Assembly: GCA_913056335.1 (NCBI GenBank)
Contig: CAJXLX010000024.1
Location: forward strand, 1-34,790
Length of the DNA stretch: 34,790 bases
From: an uncultured Rhodothermaceae bacterium
GTDB taxonomy: Bacteria > Bacteroidota > Rhodothermia > Rhodothermales > Salinibacteraceae
Reading direction: 5' to 3'
In this document: piece by piece, positions 15,574-23,684 of the stretch
Layout of the letters: the number at the start of each line of letters is the position of its first letter
Numbering within the stretch: the stretch's first letter is position 1
Notes under the pieces: model-generated
Told to the model about the DNA's origin: nothing
What the model saw: the letters and a program-made list of their open reading frames with translations, nothing else
The model's database searches: none
Program-made: the position numbers and the translations under genes

Positions 15574-16287
15574 ATGCCCATTACTGCAAACCCCAGCGAG
15601 ATCGATATTCTGGTTGTTGATGACGAGCGCAACGTTGTTGAACTCGTAAGCGACTTCCTGCGTGCCGAAGGATACAACGTGAGCCAAGCCTACGACGGGG
15701 AAGAAGCCCTGGAAAAGGTCAACTCCGATACCAACCTGGTCATTCTCGACGTGATGATGCCGGGCATGGATGGCTTTGAGGTGTGCGAAAAACTGCGCTC
15801 CCGCGTCGAAACGGAGATGATTCCAATCATCTTCCTGAGCGCCAAGTCGGAAGTAGAAGACCAGATTGAAGGTCTTACGATTGGTGCCGACGACTACCTT
15901 ACGAAGGAATCGGGCTGGAAGGAACTGCTCGTGGCCCATGTGAAGGCGGTGCTGCGCCGCTCGGGTGTCGAGGAAAGCAGCGTGGTGGAAGAAGGCGACC
16001 TTACCATCTACGAGGATGAGTACAAGGCGCATCTGCGTGGCGAAGACCTCGAGCTTACGCTGACCGAGTTCGAACTGCTGCGCTACCTGGTACGCCATCC
16101 GAAGAAGGCCTTTACCCGCCAGCAGCTGCTCGAAACCATCTGGAAAGACCACATGATGGTCACGGAGCGCACCGTAGATGCGCACATTAAGAACCTGCGC
16201 GAGAAGCTGGGCGACTTTGCCGAGCACATTCAGACCGTGCGCGGCGTCGGCTACCGTTTCATCAAAGAAGTGTCTGCTGAAGCGTAA
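15574..16287 (+). CDS. OmpR/PhoB-family response regulator paired with a histidine kinase
   Basis: A 237-residue regulator. The receiver domain has DDERN near residue 16, the phosphoacceptor Asp59 in LVILDVMMPGMDG, Ser89 in FLSAKS and Lys111 in YLTKES. The usual Pro after this Lys is replaced by Glu, and GWKEL follows, a departure from the common KP motif. The winged-helix domain (about 140-237) has LTEFELLRYLVRHPKKAFTRQQLLE and ends RTVDAHIKNLREKLG...TVRGVGYRF. It starts at an ATG after an AT-rich leader (CCTTTTAATTTTTACGG). The kinase gene starts 160 bases downstream, beyond a strong hairpin. The two are the obvious cognate pair, but the hairpin could reduce readthrough. The signal is unknown. 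Confidence 0.92.
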   Translation: MPITANPSEIDILVVDDERNVVELVSDFLRAEGYNVSQAYDGEEALEKVNSDTNLVILDVMMPGMDGFEVCEKLRSRVETEMIPIIFLSAKSEVEDQIEGLTIGADDYLTKESGWKELLVAHVKAVLRRSGVEESSVVEEGDLTIYEDEYKAHLRGEDLELTLTEFELLRYLVRHPKKAFTRQQLLETIWKDHMMVTERTVDAHIKNLREKLGDFAEHIQTVRGVGYRFIKEVSAEA

Positions 16288-16349
16288 TGCTGCGCCCGCC
16301 GGGCTACGTCATGCGTTCTGCAGCCTTAACGAAAACGGAAAAACGGAAG

Positions 16350-16390
16350 GGGCCTGGATGTACCTTGGGTACGCCAGGCCCTTCCCTTTT
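16350..16390 (+). terminator. strong terminator or attenuator between regulator and kinase genes
   Basis: GGGCCTGG (16350-16357) pairs with CCAGGCCC (16374-16381), and inside it GTACC (16360-16364) pairs with GGTAC (16368-16372) around TTG. The stem is followed by TTCCCTTTT ending at 16390. It looks like an intrinsic terminator on the plus strand lying between the response regulator and its kinase, which points to unequal expression of the two. Confidence 0.75.
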
Positions 16391-16447
16391 GTCGTCGGCG
16401 TCGAGATGGCTTCATCCGCCTCGCACGCCTCTCATTCTACTCATTAA

Positions 16448-17917
16448 TTGCATCGATTTGTGTCCAATTCTCTTTGGAGCCGCTTGGTCCCCGAGCGTAA
16501 GGAAACCCAATTCTGGATGGTATCCACGTTCACGCTCTTCGTGGGCGCGGCGGTCGTGTTGGTGGCCCTGTACGTCTTCTTTATCTTCAAGAGCGATGTC
16601 GAGAACGCGCTGGAGCGTACGCTGAACAATCAGGCCGAGCGGGTGGCCCTGCAGATGGATAAGCTGGCTACCGCCTCTGAACGCGGCGACGCACTGCGCC
16701 ATCTGCAGGGCATGACCGAGTGGTCGGTCACGGTGGCCACGCCCGATACCGTACTTGGTAGCATGCCGTTCGACCCGGCTCCTGCCTCCGCCGACAGTAC
16801 GCGCTTTTTTGATGTCGAGGCACTCAACACACTCTCTGCCTCGACCATCCGCTACCAAAACCGGCTCAACCTGAACGAGCCCCGGGTCTTCTATGCGACG
16901 CTGTACCGCCCGGAATCAAATATGGTGGTGCAGGTGGGCCAGCCCTCGTCGCCGCTGTACAGCCTGCTGGAGCGGAGTCAGATCGTCATCCTTGCTGGCA
17001 TGGCGCTGGCCTTGATCCTCACGGTGATTGGGAGCTGGATTGCGGCCTCCAAAATTACGACTCCGCTCAAGCGCATCCGCAACACGGCGCAGCGCGTGAG
17101 CCGGGGCCAGCTTACCGGACGTATCCGCATTGACAGCCGGGCGGCCGAGTTTCAGGATCTGGCCGAGAGCCTCAACCGGGCCTCCGGCAGCTTCCGCGAG
17201 AAAATTAACGAGTTGGAGCGGATGGCGCAGCTGCAGAGCGAGTTCATTGGGAATGTATCGCACGAAGTCCGCAATCCGATTTTCTCCATCAGCGGCTACT
17301 TGGAGGCGCTTGGCACCTCGCGGCTGTCGGAGGAGCAGCGCACCCGGTATGCCGAGAAGGGCCTCAACAACTTACAACGCCTTCAGAATCTCTTCAACGA
17401 CCTGATCGAGATTGCGCGTCTGGAATACCGCGAAGACCTAATCGACCGACGTGTCTTCAACCTGAAAGATCTGGTCGATGAGGTTGTCGAGATGCTGCGT
17501 CCGAAGGCTGACAAGAAGGGCCTCAACCTGGAAGTCGACATCCCCAGCTTTGAGGTGAATGCTGACCGCGCACGCATCCGCCAGGTACTTGTGAACCTGA
17601 TCGAGAATGCGATTGCGTACACCGATGAGGGCACCGTACGCTGCCGCGTGACGCGCCGCAAGGAGAAGGTGCGCATTGACGTGGTGGATACCGGCAAGGG
17701 CATCCCCGAAGAGCACCTGGAGCGCATCTTTGAACGCTTCTACCGCGTCGACCCGCATCGCTCACGCGAAAGTGGCGGCACAGGGCTGGGACTGAGCATC
17801 GTAAACCAGATCTTGCAGGCGCACGGCGAGTCCGTCAGCGTGGAGAGCACCGAAGGGCGCGGCACCCGCTTTCAGTTTGAACTCCCGCACGCCGCATCCG
17901 AGAATGGGCAGGCGTAG
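16448..17917 (+). CDS. HAMP-domain sensor histidine kinase (PhoR-like)
   Basis: A 489-residue membrane kinase. No ATG fits: an in-frame TAA at 16445-16447 precedes a TTG at 16448, with a GTG four codons later as alternative. Membrane helix 1 is at about residues 24-47, a periplasmic sensor region follows (50-175), and helix 2 is at about 178-198. HAMP follows, with TPLKRIRNTAQRVSRGQLTGRI. The dimerisation domain holds the phosphoacceptor His272 in FIGNVSHEVRNPI. The ATPase domain has the N box (QVLVNLIENAIAYT), G1 (VDTGKGIPEEHLERIFERFYRVD) and G2 (GGTGLGLSIV). The SHEVRNP box and layout are those of PhoR/ResE-type kinases. It presumably phosphorylates the upstream regulator; it could also serve the phoB-like regulator near pstS, which lacks its own kinase. 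Confidence 0.92.
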   Translation: MHRFVSNSLWSRLVPERKETQFWMVSTFTLFVGAAVVLVALYVFFIFKSDVENALERTLNNQAERVALQMDKLATASERGDALRHLQGMTEWSVTVATPDTVLGSMPFDPAPASADSTRFFDVEALNTLSASTIRYQNRLNLNEPRVFYATLYRPESNMVVQVGQPSSPLYSLLERSQIVILAGMALALILTVIGSWIAASKITTPLKRIRNTAQRVSRGQLTGRIRIDSRAAEFQDLAESLNRASGSFREKINELERMAQLQSEFIGNVSHEVRNPIFSISGYLEALGTSRLSEEQRTRYAEKGLNNLQRLQNLFNDLIEIARLEYREDLIDRRVFNLKDLVDEVVEMLRPKADKKGLNLEVDIPSFEVNADRARIRQVLVNLIENAIAYTDEGTVRCRVTRRKEKVRIDVVDTGKGIPEEHLERIFERFYRVDPHRSRESGGTGLGLSIVNQILQAHGESVSVESTEGRGTRFQFELPHAASENGQA

Positions 17918-18009
17918 ACGCGGCCGTGCGACATGCAACATTGCAATGTATCGGGACATACATGCTGTGTGTAGAACCTGCAAAGTGTAGCATAGATCGA
18001 TCCAGCCCC

Positions 18010-18468
18010 ATGCTGAAATCCATTCGTGTCCTCGTCACATTTGTACTGCTGATCACGGTTGGTGCCGGATGCGACTTTCTGGGGGGCAATTCATCCGACA
18101 AAGACGCCGTTGATGCGTATATCGGATTCATTGGTGAAGGCATCACGCCCACGGATCCACTCGTGGCTCCCGATACCGCACAGGCAGGACAAGCGTTCGA
18201 CGTAACAGTGACGACCTTTGGCTCCAGTTCCTGCGTGCAGGCAGTACGCGAGGAGGTCGAGCGTGCGCCGATGCGCACCACCATCACGCCGTACGATGGT
18301 GGAAATAGACACCAGACGGCGTGCAACTGGATCATTGCTGAGATGGAACGCACCATTGCGGTGACATTCGAGGAGCCCGGCGAGGCGACCATTGTTGTGA
18401 ACGGACGCGATCGGTGGGTTGATAACCCCGAACCTCTCACGCTCACCCATACGCTCACCGTGGAGTGA
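18010..18468 (+). CDS. small lipoprotein of unknown function
   Basis: A 152-residue protein that I do not recognise. The ATG at 18010 (an open frame extends upstream to 17926) starts a lipoprotein signal peptide: VLVTFVLLITVGAGC with Cys21 as the lipidated residue, followed by DFLGGNSSDKD. The mature part has no membrane segment. It contains two cysteines (SSSCVQAV and QTACNW) that could form a disulfide, and a run of alternating residues near the end (MERTIAVTFEEPGEATIVVNG...LTLTHTLTVE) that suggests an Ig-like beta-sandwich. It lies 92 bases downstream of the histidine kinase on the same strand, so it may be co-transcribed. Function is unknown. Confidence 0.75.
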   Translation: MLKSIRVLVTFVLLITVGAGCDFLGGNSSDKDAVDAYIGFIGEGITPTDPLVAPDTAQAGQAFDVTVTTFGSSSCVQAVREEVERAPMRTTITPYDGGNRHQTACNWIIAEMERTIAVTFEEPGEATIVVNGRDRWVDNPEPLTLTHTLTVE

Positions 18469-18474
18469 TCACCC

Positions 18475-18510
18475 AAAAAGGAGTAGGGACACGGCGCGCC
18501 GTGTCCCTAC
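18475..18510 (-). terminator. terminator after the SfnG-like gene: perfect 28-base palindrome
   Basis: Bases 18483-18510 are a perfect palindrome with 14-base arms (GTAGGGACACGGCG and its complement). Read on the minus strand it is followed within a few bases by five T (complement of 18475-18479), the form of an intrinsic terminator for the monooxygenase gene ending at 18546. From the plus strand no T run follows, but the stem could still slow polymerase leaving the lipoprotein gene. Confidence 0.75.
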
Positions 18511-18545
18511 ACGTCGGGTTGGTCCATCCCAATCATTGAGGCCAG

Positions 18546-19595
18546 TTACGCCGCGGCTACACCGTTCAGCCGTGGGATGACCTCTTGTCCGATGCGCTCC
18601 ACTTCCTCAAGCATCGGGCTGCACTGCACGAGCACCAGGTCGAGGCCCACATCGGCGTAGGCGTTCAGGCGCTCTACGATCTGGTCGGGCGTGCCTACCA
18701 GGTTCGGGCGCAACCCGCGGTTCGAGACCGAGTAGTCCTTCAGGTCGACCTCGGAATCGAGTTCCGAGTTCGCTACGAAGTCGTCGTAGCTGTCGAATCC
18801 TTCGGCCTCGTAGTCGACCGTGGTGATGCGCTCCAGCTCGGCCTGTGCCTCGGCTTCCGTATCGCGGCAGATCATGTATGCAGCCATGCCAAACTGCATA
18901 TCGTCTGGGTTGTGGCCCGCTTGGGCACGGCGCTCGCGCAGGTCCTCGATGTCGCCCGCAATCTTATCGACCGAGCCGCCGTGCATCAGGTAGTGGTCGC
19001 ACTGCTCGGCGATGAAGGTGCGCCCCGCCTCGGAGCCACCGCCCGCGTACAGCGGAATGCCGCCGTCTTGCACGGGCTTTGGCGCAAGGACCGTGTTCTC
19101 AACGGTGTAGAACTCGCCGTCGTGCGAGAAGCGATCTTCGGTCCACACCCCACGCATGATGTCCACAAACTCGCGTGAGCGTTCGTAGCGCGAATCATGC
19201 TCGATCCACTCGCCCGCGTACATCTTCATCTCCTCCTCCCACCAGCCCGACACGAGGTTGATCTCGAAGCGCCCGTTCGACATGTGGTCGATGTTCGCGG
19301 CCATCTTCGCCGCTACGGCAGGCGAACGAAACCCCGGACGCAGCGCTGCCATCAGCCGAATGTTTTCGGTGACGGGGGCCAGCCCCGCAGTGGTCGTCCA
19401 ACACTCCAGGCTCGGCGCGGCAATGCCTTTAATGTCGTTCAGGTTCAGCTCGGCAATCAGAATGGTCGAAAAGCCATGCTGGTCGGCGGCCTGCGCCACC
19501 TGCTTGTTGTAGTCGAACGTAGGCGGCATGCCCTCGTCCTCTACGTTGCGGAGCCATCCGCCAAAAATGGGCAGCCAAATGCCAAGATCAATCAT
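18546..19595 (-). CDS. LLM-class flavin-dependent monooxygenase (SfnG/SsuD-like)
   Basis: A 349-residue bacterial luciferase-like TIM-barrel enzyme. It fits the alkanesulfonate/dimethylsulfone monooxygenase branch: an N-terminal WLPIFGGW, then PGFRSPAVAAKMAANIDHMSNGRFEINLVSGWW, then WIEHDSRYERSREFVDIMRGVWTED, then YAGGGSEAGR, and a C-terminal NLVGTPDQIVERLNAYADVGLDLVLVQ. The SGWW, EHDERY-like and NLVGTP pieces are those I associate with SfnG. Such enzymes use reduced FMN and O2 to release sulfite or sulfinate from organic sulfur compounds. They need a separate flavin reductase, which is not visible in this window. The gene lies between the terminator of cysNC and its own terminator, so it has an independent promoter within about 50 bases or relies on leakage. 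Its position beside cysD/cysNC supports a sulfur role; the substrate is not shown. Confidence 0.8.
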   Translation of the reverse strand: MIDLGIWLPIFGGWLRNVEDEGMPPTFDYNKQVAQAADQHGFSTILIAELNLNDIKGIAAPSLECWTTTAGLAPVTENIRLMAALRPGFRSPAVAAKMAANIDHMSNGRFEINLVSGWWEEEMKMYAGEWIEHDSRYERSREFVDIMRGVWTEDRFSHDGEFYTVENTVLAPKPVQDGGIPLYAGGGSEAGRTFIAEQCDHYLMHGGSVDKIAGDIEDLRERRAQAGHNPDDMQFGMAAYMICRDTEAEAQAELERITTVDYEAEGFDSYDDFVANSELDSEVDLKDYSVSNRGLRPNLVGTPDQIVERLNAYADVGLDLVLVQCSPMLEEVERIGQEVIPRLNGVAAA

Positions 19596-19646
19596 GAGCA
19601 GTCAGGGGGATTCGGACAGTTCGTATCAGTAAAAAAGGAGCGTCTC

Positions 19647-19688
19647 AAAAAAAAGAGCGCACCAGCCGGGTAGGCCCATGCGCTCTTT
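19647..19688 (-). terminator. terminator of the ugd-uxs-cysD-cysNC transcript
   Basis: On the minus strand AAAGAGCGCA (complement of 19679-19688) pairs perfectly with TGCGCTCTTT (complement of 19652-19661) around a 17-base loop. Eight T (complement of 19647-19654) complete the 3' side and run on. It lies about 30 bases after the cysNC stop and is a textbook intrinsic terminator. Confidence 0.88.
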
Positions 19689-19718
19689 GCGTTACGCTGC
19701 TACGTGGAAACCGAGATC

Positions 19719-21605
19719 TTACTCAGCTTCGGGAATCAGGCCGCGTGCTTCAAGCGCATCAACGATCTGATCCACGCAGGTTTCTACATCGTGTTCGTCG
19801 GTGCGCACGACAATTTCAGGATCTTCCGGTTCTTCGTACGGCGCTGAGACGCCAGTGAAGTTCGAGATCTCGCCCTTCTCGGCCTTCTCGTACAGCCCCT
19901 TCGGATCGCGCTCTTTACAGACCTCCAGCGCGCAGTCAACGTGCACTTCGAGGAAGCGGCCTTCGGGCAGCAGTTCGCGAACGCCGGTGCGGTCTTCGCG
20001 ATACGGCGAGACGAACGTGCAGAGGGTGAACGTGCCCTGCTCGAAGAAGAGGCGCGAGACTTCGCCCACACGCCGCACGTTCTCCTCACGGTCGTTGGCC
20101 GAGAAGCCCAGATCGCCCGAAAGGCCGTGGCGCACGTTGTCGCCGTCGAGGTGCATCGTCTGGATGCCGCGGTCGAAGAGGCGTTCTTCCAGCGCCTTCG
20201 CCACAGTCGACTTGCCGGCGCCCGAGAGGCCCGTGAACCACATGACGGCAGCTTTGTGGCCGTTCTTGGCTTCGCGCTCTTCGCGGGGGATCGCTAAGCC
20301 TTCCCACACGACGTTCGGGCTCGTTTGCTGCTCCTTGCGCGTGGTGCTTTCTTCGCCTACGGCAGCGACATCTTGCCCCACGCCGCGAATCATGCCGCCC
20401 GCTACGGTCGCATTCGTGTCCGGATCGACCAGGATGAAGCGGCCCGTGTGGCGGTTTACGCGATAGCTATCAATGAAGAGCGGATCGGCGGTCTCCAGCT
20501 CCACGCGGCCAATTTCATTGAGCGTGAGCGTGTTGGCCTCTTCGCGGTGCAGCGTCTTCACGTTGATGCGATAGACCAGGTTCGAGACGTACGCCTGCGT
20601 CTCCCGCGTGGCATGCTGCACAATATACGGACGGTCGGTCCGCAGCTTCTCTTCGTCCATCCAGCAGAGGTCCGCATCAATCTGCCGGGTGACTTCGGGG
20701 CGGTTGCGGCTGCGCACGATCATGGAGCCGCGGCTTACGTCGATCTCGTCAGTCAGCGAAATCACGACCGACTCGCCCGGACTCGCTTGCTCTTGCTCGC
20801 CATCGAGCGTAACGATGCTTTCGACCTCGGTGGTCAGGTTCGAAGGCAGCACAACGACCTCCTCGCCCGGACGCACGCTGCCGGAGGCAACCTGCCCGGC
20901 GAATCCGCGAAAGTCCTGGTGCGGACGAATCACGTTCTGCACGGGGAAGCGAAAATCGACCTGGTTGCGATCGGTCTGCGTCTTCACCGTCTCCAGGCGA
21001 TGCAGCAGCGTAGCGCCCTGGTACCAGGGCGTCTTCTCGCTCTCCATCACGACGTTGTCGCCCTTGAGCGCCGAGATCGGGATGAAGGTGATGTCGTTCA
21101 CGTCGAGCTTGTCGGCGAACTCGCGAAACTCGTCCACGATCTCGCGGAAGCGGTCCTCGTCGTAGTCGACCAGGTCCATTTTGTTGACCGCCACGATCAT
21201 GTGTGGAATCTGCAGCAGCGACGCGATGAAGGCATGCCGATGCGACTGCTCCAGCACGCCCTTGCGCGCATCCAGCAGCACAATGGCAAGCTCGGCGGTC
21301 GAGGCGCCAGTGACCATGTTGCGTGTGTACTGCTCGTGGCCCGGCGTATCCGCAATGATGAACTTGCGTTTGGGAGTGGCAAAGTAGCGGTACGCCACAT
21401 CGATCGTGATGCCCTGTTCGCGCTCGGCGCGCAGACCATCAGTAAGAAGCGCCAGCTCCAGATCGTCGTCGTCGCGCTGCGTATTGCGCTGAATCTCGGA
21501 CATCTTCTCCTCGAAGATGGCCTGTGTGTCGTAGAAGAGCCGCCCAATGAGCGTGCTCTTGCCGTCATCGACGCTTCCGGCAGTGGTGAATCGAAGTAAG
21601 TCCAT
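19719..21605 (-). CDS. cysNC: bifunctional ATP sulfurylase GTPase subunit / APS kinase
   Basis: A 628-residue fusion. Residues 1-215 are the CysN GTPase: GSVDDGKST at 10-18, then DTPGHEQYTRNM and AVNKMD, plus switch residues AEREQGITIDVAYRYF. About 220-430 are the two EF-Tu-like beta-barrels (RFPVQNVIRPHQDFRGFAGQVASG). About 450-628 are the APS kinase CysC, with Walker A GLSGAGKST at 459-467, LDGDNVRHGLSGDLGFS and VCKERDPKGLYEKA. With CysD it makes APS from sulfate and ATP, and the kinase domain converts APS to PAPS. The same fusion is known as NodQ in rhizobia, where it feeds sulfation of a secreted glycolipid, and in many free-living bacteria as CysNC for assimilation. It is 64 bases downstream of cysD and is the last gene before a strong terminator. 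No PAPS reductase or sulfotransferase is in the window. Confidence 0.95.
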   Translation of the reverse strand: MDLLRFTTAGSVDDGKSTLIGRLFYDTQAIFEEKMSEIQRNTQRDDDDLELALLTDGLRAEREQGITIDVAYRYFATPKRKFIIADTPGHEQYTRNMVTGASTAELAIVLLDARKGVLEQSHRHAFIASLLQIPHMIVAVNKMDLVDYDEDRFREIVDEFREFADKLDVNDITFIPISALKGDNVVMESEKTPWYQGATLLHRLETVKTQTDRNQVDFRFPVQNVIRPHQDFRGFAGQVASGSVRPGEEVVVLPSNLTTEVESIVTLDGEQEQASPGESVVISLTDEIDVSRGSMIVRSRNRPEVTRQIDADLCWMDEEKLRTDRPYIVQHATRETQAYVSNLVYRINVKTLHREEANTLTLNEIGRVELETADPLFIDSYRVNRHTGRFILVDPDTNATVAGGMIRGVGQDVAAVGEESTTRKEQQTSPNVVWEGLAIPREEREAKNGHKAAVMWFTGLSGAGKSTVAKALEERLFDRGIQTMHLDGDNVRHGLSGDLGFSANDREENVRRVGEVSRLFFEQGTFTLCTFVSPYREDRTGVRELLPEGRFLEVHVDCALEVCKERDPKGLYEKAEKGEISNFTGVSAPYEEPEDPEIVVRTDEHDVETCVDQIVDALEARGLIPEAE

Positions 21606-21669
21606 AGAATGCTATAAATAATCGAGATAGAGAGGCAGGATGCTCGCAGAGAAGAGCAAGCACGCGGTA

Positions 21670-22581
21670 CTAAAAGTACCCTTTGCGCTTGCGATCTTCC
21701 ATGGCCGCCTCCGAGCGCTGGTCATCGGTACGTCCGCCGCGTTCGGAGTGGTTGGCGGTCGCAACTTCTTCGATGATTTCGGGAATTGTGGTTGCCGTCG
21801 ATTCGATGGCACCGGTGCACGTCATGTCGCCAATGGTGCGGAAGCGGACCATCTTCTCGGCGTAGTGCTCCCCCTCGCGCAGTGAGATGTAGTCGGATTT
21901 GGCGAGGAGCGAGCCGTCGCGTTCGACCACATCGCGCTTGTGCGCCAGGTAGAGGCTCGGAATCTCCAGCCCTTCGCGTTCGATGTACTGCCACACGTCG
22001 AGCTCCGTCCAGTTGCTCAGTGGAAAGACGCGGAAGTGCTCACCCGGGTTGCGGCGTCCGTTGTACTGATTCCACAGTTCGGGGCGCTGCTTCTTCGGGT
22101 CCCACTGCCCAAAGCGGTCGCGGTGCGAGAAGAAGCGCTCCTTGGCACGGGCCTTTTCCTCGTCGCGGCGCGCGCCTCCGAGAGCCGAATCGACATCGAG
22201 CTCGTCGAGCGCGTCGAGCAGCGTCACGATCTGCAGCTTGTTGCGGCTGGCGTTGGGCCCTTGCTCCTCTTTGACGCGCCCCTTGTCGATGGACTCCTGC
22301 ACGGTGCGCACGATCAGATTGGCTCCGATGCGCTCCATGAGGTCATCGCGAAAGCGCAGGGTTTCAGGGAAGTTATGCCCTGTATCCACATGCAGCAGCG
22401 GAAACGGAATGGGTTCCGGGTAGAAGGCCTTGCGCGCCAGGTGCGTCATGGTAAGCGAGTCCTTGCCTCCCGAGAACATAAGCACGGGGCGCTCAAACTG
22501 CGCAGCGGTTTCGCGAATGACGTGGATGCCCTCAGACTCCAGGGTATCCAAATGCCGGGCGGTTTCAGATGATACACTCAT
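21670..22581 (-). CDS. cysD: sulfate adenylyltransferase subunit 2
   Basis: A 303-residue ATP pyrophosphatase-type enzyme, the adenylylating subunit of ATP sulfurylase that works with CysN. The PP-loop SGGKDS is at residues 37-42, followed by PFPLLHVDTGHNFPETL. Further CysD markers are LDALDELDVDSALGGARRDEEKARAKERFFSHRDRFGQWDPKKQRPELWN, FRVFPLSNWTELDVWQYI, and the C-terminal EAAMEDRKRKGYF, which is nearly universal in CysD. Length is normal. The ATG is the complement of 22579-22581. It lies 74 bases after uxs and 64 before cysNC, all on one strand with no terminator between them, so it appears co-transcribed with nucleotide-sugar genes. Confidence 0.96.
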   Translation of the reverse strand: MSVSSETARHLDTLESEGIHVIRETAAQFERPVLMFSGGKDSLTMTHLARKAFYPEPIPFPLLHVDTGHNFPETLRFRDDLMERIGANLIVRTVQESIDKGRVKEEQGPNASRNKLQIVTLLDALDELDVDSALGGARRDEEKARAKERFFSHRDRFGQWDPKKQRPELWNQYNGRRNPGEHFRVFPLSNWTELDVWQYIEREGLEIPSLYLAHKRDVVERDGSLLAKSDYISLREGEHYAEKMVRFRTIGDMTCTGAIESTATTIPEIIEEVATANHSERGGRTDDQRSEAAMEDRKRKGYF

Positions 22582-22655
22582 ATGCAGTGGTGCGTTATAA
22601 AAAACGCGGTCGAGTTGTGTAGATGATGTCGGTCAGAACGGGGACGGCGTAGGAT

Positions 22656-23612
22656 TTACGCGGGGGCTGAGGCTTCAACGGCGTCCTGAAAGTAGTCGAG
22701 CGTCTTGCGCAGCCCGTCGCGCCGCTCCACCTGCGGGCTCCAATCAAGAATGTTCTGCGCTTTGGAAATGTCGGGCTCGCGCACCTGCGGGTCGTCTTGC
22801 GGGAGCGGCTCGTATGTGATGGTGCTCCCCGAGTCCGTGAGCTCGATGATCTCCTCGGCAAACGCCTTGATGGTAATCTCCTCCGTGTTGCCAATGTTCA
22901 CCGGCTCGTTTTCGTCGCTCAGCAGCAGGCGGTAGATGCCCTCTACGAGGTCATCTACATAGCAGAAGGAGCGGGTTTGGCTGCCATCACCGTACACCGT
23001 GAGCGGCTCGCCCCGCAGGGCCTGGCCCATAAACGTAGGCAGCGCGCGTCCGTCGTCGAGGCGCATGCGCGGACCGTACGTGTTGAAGATGCGCACGATG
23101 CGCGTTTCTACGCCGTGGTAGCGCTGGTACGCCATCGTGATGGCTTCGGCAAAGCGCTTGGCTTCGTCGTACACCCCGCGCGAGCCAATGGGATTCACGT
23201 TGCCCCAGTAGTCTTCGGGCTGCGGATGCACGAGCGGATCGCCGTACACTTCGCTGGTAGAGGCCAGGAGCAGTCGGGCGCCCTTCGCCTTGGCCAGCCC
23301 CAGCGCCTTGTGCGTGCCCAGCGCGCCCACCTTAAGGGTCTGGATGGGCAGGCGCAGGTAGTCGGCGGGCGAGGCCGGGCTGGCAAAGTGGAGCACATAG
23401 TCGAGTTCGCCGCCCACATGGATGTAGTCGGTCACATCGTGGTGGATGAACTTGAACTGCTCATCGGGGCGCTCGAACAGATGCGCAATGTTGTCGGTGT
23501 TGCCGGTAACGAGGTTGTCCATGCAGAGGACCTCGTGGCCCTCGGCAATGAACCGGTCGCACAGGTGCGACCCCAGGAATCCGGCACCGCCGGTAATGAG
23601 TGTGCGTGGCAT
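22656..23612 (-). CDS. uxs: UDP-glucuronate decarboxylase (UDP-xylose synthase)
   Basis: A 318-residue short-chain dehydrogenase-type enzyme that oxidises and decarboxylates UDP-glucuronate to UDP-xylose, using bound NAD+. The Rossmann motif GGAGFLG is at residues 8-14. Family markers follow: [80 protein letters not shown] with the catalytic Ser/Glu region, and [10 protein letters not shown] with the catalytic Tyr and Lys. [19 protein letters not shown] and [19 protein letters not shown] complete it. The [12 protein letters not shown] and RGVYDEAKR stretches are typical of UXS rather than other epimerases. An open frame runs to 23669; the ATG at 23610-23612 starts directly at the Rossmann strand. 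Its substrate is the product of ugd, 72 bases upstream on the same strand. Confidence 0.93.
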   Translation of the reverse strand: MPRTLITGGAGFLGSHLCDRFIAEGHEVLCMDNLVTGNTDNIAHLFERPDEQFKFIHHDVTDYIHVGGELDYVLHFASPASPADYLRLPIQTLKVGALGTHKALGLAKAKGARLLLASTSEVYGDPLVHPQPEDYWGNVNPIGSRGVYDEAKRFAEAITMAYQRYHGVETRIVRIFNTYGPRMRLDDGRALPTFMGQALRGEPLTVYGDGSQTRSFCYVDDLVEGIYRLLLSDENEPVNIGNTEEITIKAFAEEIIELTDSGSTITYEPLPQDDPQVREPDISKAQNILDWSPQVERRDGLRKTLDYFQDAVEASAPA

Positions 23613-23639
23613 AAGGCTCGGGGCAATAGCGAAAAGGTA

Positions 23640-23661
23640 GGGCGGATGCGCAGGTCCGCCC
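23640..23661 (-). terminator. hairpin between ugd and uxs
   Basis: GGGCGGA at 23640-23646 pairs with TCCGCCC at 23655-23661 around TGCGCAGG in the 72-base ugd-uxs gap. On the minus strand it is followed by TACCTTTTCGC, a weak T run. It may attenuate rather than end transcription, because uxs has no other obvious promoter. Confidence 0.35.
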
Positions 23662-23684
23662 CATAACAATCAGGAGCCGGGCGG

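Noticed and set aside
20325-21599. A 424-codon open frame on the plus strand
   Set aside because: It is the antisense of cysN, which has all GTPase motifs. The translation is His/Arg/Val-rich with no family pattern.
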